Source of the DNA: Thuidium tamariscinum
Lineage: Eukaryota > Streptophyta > Bryopsida > Hypnales > Thuidiaceae
NCBI GenBank assembly: GCA_947034885.2
Contig: OX344758.2
Span: 23,339,067 to 23,403,066, forward strand
Direction of reading: 5' to 3'
Length of the DNA stretch: 64,000 nt
The position numbers were made by a program, and so were the translations under genes. This document shows, one piece after another, positions 60,566 to 64,000 of this stretch; within the stretch, counting starts at the first letter, position 1; each line of letters starts with the position of its first letter. The notes beneath the pieces were generated by a model, which searched no databases, was not told where the DNA came from, and worked only from the letters and a program-made list of their open reading frames with translations.

Positions 60566-63500
60566 ATGAGCAAATTCAACAATGATCTACAAAGAGGAAG
60601 TTTACAACGCCAAAACTTTCAACAACCTCAAAATTACCAAAATGAGCCATTTCTACAACCACCACCACAACAACAAAGCTCTCAACTGCAAAATTATCAA
60701 AATGAGCAATTCCAACAACCACCACCAAACCAGTTGCAACAAAAAATGTCTCACAGATTACAGAATCAACAACAACCTCAACAACAAGTTCCACAAGGCC
60801 AACAAACTAATGTGTCGGTTCCTCAACGCCAATATCAACAACAAAATCCACAACAACATCCTTCTCAACAACCAAATTATCAGCAACTTATGCAGCAAGA
60901 GGCAACCCAACACGCTCCTCCTCAAAGTATGCCAACTCCACAACCAAGATCTCAAGGTGCACCAAGGCCATATCAAATGGGAGGTATGCCAAGATCATCC
61001 CAATTGGAGACAAGGAGAGCTTCTCATGAGAAGTTGGAGATTCAAAATCCAAGCCGAGCTCGCTCAGGATCTCCAATGGGGTTTACATCTGGTCCATCAT
61101 TGTCATTTTTCTTGAATATTTGAGACTATTAATTTATCAAAAATCTTTAAAATTTCATTGTAGTTCATATGTAGATTGTGTTACTATGAGTATAGTTTCA
61201 AGGGATTAAAGTAAACAATCCATTACGGATTAAATGAGAAAAAACCCATTGTGGGCAAAATTGTAATGATCTTGCACATTTAGTTTTGAAATGTACATTG
61301 CCATTACACTTTTTTCTATCCCATTTTGGTTGCAATGATACCTTATGTAATTGCACATGAAGTAACAATGACAATTCAAATCATTGTTCAATCCTTTCAT
61401 CTTTTATTTTCATAAGAGTAAAAATGAATAGGATCTCTTATGATTGTTAGAATGTATACTTTGTGTTTTTTACTTGGCCATGCTTTTCGTATGCAGGAAA
61501 TTTTTTCTATCATCTGTCGGCATTCGTGTGAAGACACTTTCTTATGAAGGATTTGCTCAAGTATACTTTGAATTTGGTATGGCTGAAAAAAATTTGTCTA
61601 AGCCATATGTGAATAAGTGTTTGCGATTTACATCGGTAAGTTATTACATACAATTAACGTGGTATGTACAATTGCTTGCAACTACTAGAGCATGCAAATA
61701 TTGTTAAAAGGTTTAATTGTATGATTCCAAGCTTTAGTTGTATATTGATCATCTTATTTTCATACTTAATGAGCATCATAAATTAAAGCTACCGTATATG
61801 ATATCAAACCATTTTTCATTCATGTGACAATAGTTGAGTCAATTAGAATGCTAAAAAACTTTCAAATCCATCTTATCTCAACATTATTTACTAAAGAATT
61901 TTTTCAATATTCTAATCCTTGATCAAATTGTTGTATATATAATCATACAGAGGGAGATTACAAATCCATTGCTAAAAAATTTATATGGTGTAAAGACAAC
62001 TTGGATGGCCATTACAATCTTTGCACGTAAATCCCACCTTGATGTGTACTCTTTTTCTTTAATTACTAAGTCACATTATTACACGATGCCTAGATAATAT
62101 GACCAAAAGTTGAAGGTATTATAGCCAAACAATAATTAATAAAGAATCCTTAGATGATCTCAAGTCCAACAAATCAATGGTTTCACATTTTATTTCCTTC
62201 TCTTTGTTTCCTAGTTTGAAGCACATGTTGAATAATAATGGTAATAACATCCCAATGTTGCTATTTTCAACATATCTTCATAGTAAAGTGCACTGGTATG
62301 TGCTATTCTCAACACATTAAGGTGTTGATCAAGTTTAATATGGTTTCATCCCTTTCATATGAATCTTATATTTTTTTGAATCATTCTTGTTATAAAATAC
62401 AAATTAGGGTGTTTACTTTTTTCATGGTAATGGTGAAGATTGGAGTAGATATTTTGGCCTACATGGAACTTATACCCGGTGTGTCGACAAAGTTCAAGCA
62501 TGTATATCAGATATTATCTACAGGAATTAGTCGGCCAGACCTTCGTGATGAAATCTATTGCCAATTGTGCAAACAAACTAACTACAACATGAATGAGTAT
62601 GTAACACTTCTATCCTTATCATACATATGTATATTGATCAATAAATTTAAGAAAACAATTCTATGATTGAACATCTTCTTTTGGAACCTTAACTAGTACA
62701 ATAAATTATGTATTGTTTTTACCCATGTCCACTAGGGAGAAAGAAAAGAAGGGATGGGACCTTCTTTTGCTCTGTTGTAGTAGTTTTCCGCCATCCAAAG
62801 ATTTTTTGCCAGCCTTGGAGGCCCATTTTCAACAAGTGGCAAAAGGAGCGGTGAAGGGATTCAAAGGGGATGAGCAAGCCCAAAGATGTCTTGAACGCTT
62901 GCAGCGAGTAGCTAAGGCCGGGCCACGCTACTTCCTCCCTTCATATGATGAATTAGAAGCCATTCGAGTTAATCACCTTCTAAACACTCTTGGACATTTA
63001 GCATGTTTCACTTACTATAAACTTAAATTCTTGCCATTTAATTTTCAAGGCATTTACTATTTATGTACTATACATTTACACATCAAGTTTTGGACTTTTA
63101 TTATTATTATTATCATCATCATTATGATTATTATTGTTATTATTTATGATGATGATGATGATGGATCATCATCATTATCATCTTATATCACTGAATAATA
63201 CTCTTAAAAATGAATGTTTGGTTTGGTGCATACCTGGAAATAGAGTGAGACAACAATGCCCATAGATTTGTACCTACCCGATGGATCTAATCAGGTAGGT
63301 TAGTAGGGAATTTTTTTTAACATTACTTCCAAATTTGGATTTGCTATCTCATGCATCAATGTATTTGATCAATGTATACTTGAATGTATGAGACACGTGT
63401 TAATTTTGTAGGCATTTCTAACTCAAAAGTCTAATCATATTCTACAATTGACAAAGCATTAATAAATCTTGTCGATGAAATCCTATCAAAGTCATTTATT

Positions 63501-64000
63501 GCCTTCACTAATATGCTTAAAGGAATGGATGCCTTGATTGCACATTTAAAATAACATAGTTCTTAATTGAAGTCTAAACTAGAGACCATTAGATTCAAGA
63601 ACATCATATTTGTTTAATCATACAAACTTCAATGCCAATTAATTAAGTACTAAATAAATGAGCAATTGAAAGGTCTTTATTAGAACAAAGTTTGCAATTG
63701 TAATTGAAGGTACGCTCAGTGCATACTATGACAACTACATCAGAGATATCTTATGAAATGGTAGAGGAGCTTGGACTTCCTGACCCTTCTCAATATGGAA
63801 TCTTCCAAAGTGGTACTGATGGAGGTAGGTGTTGGAACATCAAAGCTCAAATTGTAGGATAAGCTCCTAATTGGTAGTCAAAAATACTATTTTGCTTAGT
63901 ATCCTTACTTATACATGAAACACAATATGTTTTTGCTTACAACTAGAATGATAATATTTAATTAATAGTAATTGCAAAATCTTTTACTCAAATCAAATAT
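60566..64000 (+). CDS. MyTH4-FERM domain protein with glutamine-rich N-terminus (partial)
   Basis: Exons: 60566-about 61101 (or 61080), 61497-61635, 61951-62026, 62449-62596, 62736-62967, 63710-63824, then beyond the window; phases agree. Exon 1 encodes a Gln/Pro-rich segment with repeats of LQNYQNEQFQQPPP. The MyTH4 domain spans exons 3-5: NPLLKNLYG, TTWMAITIFAHILAYME (across a junction), RPDLRDEIYCQLCKQTNYN, GWDLLLLCCSSFPPSKDF and AGPRYFLPSYDELEAIR. Exon 6 (VRSVHTMTTTSEISYEMVEE) begins the FERM domain. MyTH4 binds microtubules or actin, FERM binds membrane tails and cargo. In land plants the known carrier is the kinesin KCBP; the motifs here (RDEIYCQL) look more like myosin-type MyTH4. Whether a motor follows or precedes is outside the window. 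The ATG at 60566 may not be the true start. Confidence 0.82.
63098..63183 (+). repeat. trinucleotide microsatellite in the FERM-proximal intron
   Basis: (TTA/TCA)n followed by (GAT)n, then GGATCATCATCATTATCATC, so the GAT and ATC blocks are inverted and can pair. It lies in the intron 62968-63709. Confidence 0.85.

Noticed and set aside
60582-61115. Second long ORF in another frame of the Q-rich exon
   Set aside because: An Asn/His-rich shadow of the CAA-repeat; only the 60566 frame splices in phase to the MyTH4 exons.
60566-64000. Calling this gene KCBP
   Set aside because: The MyTH4 motifs differ from KCBP and no kinesin motor is in the window.

Overview
The window is nuclear DNA of a eukaryote, most likely a seed-free streptophyte (bryophyte, lycophyte or fern grade, or a close streptophyte alga). 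The reasons are spliced genes with GT-AG introns, a plant-style Ty1/copia retroelement, CACTA-type hairpin MITEs, and a gene for LRRIQ1, a protein associated with motile cilia that flowering plants do not need. I cannot name the species. Five protein-coding genes can be reconstructed, with exon phases that agree across almost every junction. The rest is AT-rich, repeat-bearing intergenic DNA.

Layout: (1) 0.2-10.9 kb, + strand: an LRRIQ1-like gene of about 14 exons (coiled coil, IQ motifs, leucine-rich repeats, IQ motifs), AT-rich, with a transposon-like element in intron 3. (2) 10.9-32 kb: no convincing gene; dispersed inverted-repeat elements, minisatellites, polypurine and poly-C tracts and a small GC islet. 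(3) 32.5-36.2 kb, + strand: PGS1, a phospholipase-D-superfamily phosphatidylglycerophosphate synthase with an arginine-rich mitochondrial presequence, four exons. (4) 37.7-43.0 kb, - strand: RNA polymerase III subunit RPC5, 15 exons, convergent with PGS1. (5) 43.5-48.1 kb: a CACTA hairpin MITE, a TTAA-type element and a perfect 167-bp triplication. (6) 49.4-52.3 kb, - strand: a proton-coupled oligopeptide transporter of the SLC15/DtpT type rather than the usual plant NPF type, four exons. (7) 53.6-57.3 kb, - strand: a decayed, 5'-truncated copia retrotransposon with 3' LTR and polypurine tract, itself interrupted by a 734-bp TTAA element. (8) 60.5 kb to the window edge, + strand: a MyTH4-FERM protein with a glutamine-rich N-terminal exon, running off the window.

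The genes do not form an operon or pathway. PGS1 makes the mitochondrial precursor of cardiolipin, RPC5 is part of Pol III, the transporter moves small peptides, LRRIQ1 is probably axonemal, and the MyTH4-FERM protein is probably cytoskeletal. Three or four of the five resemble animal or protist family members more than the versions known from seed plants. I see no new defence or mobile system. The most novel material is the group of short TTAA/CTAG-flanked elements and the gene complement itself.
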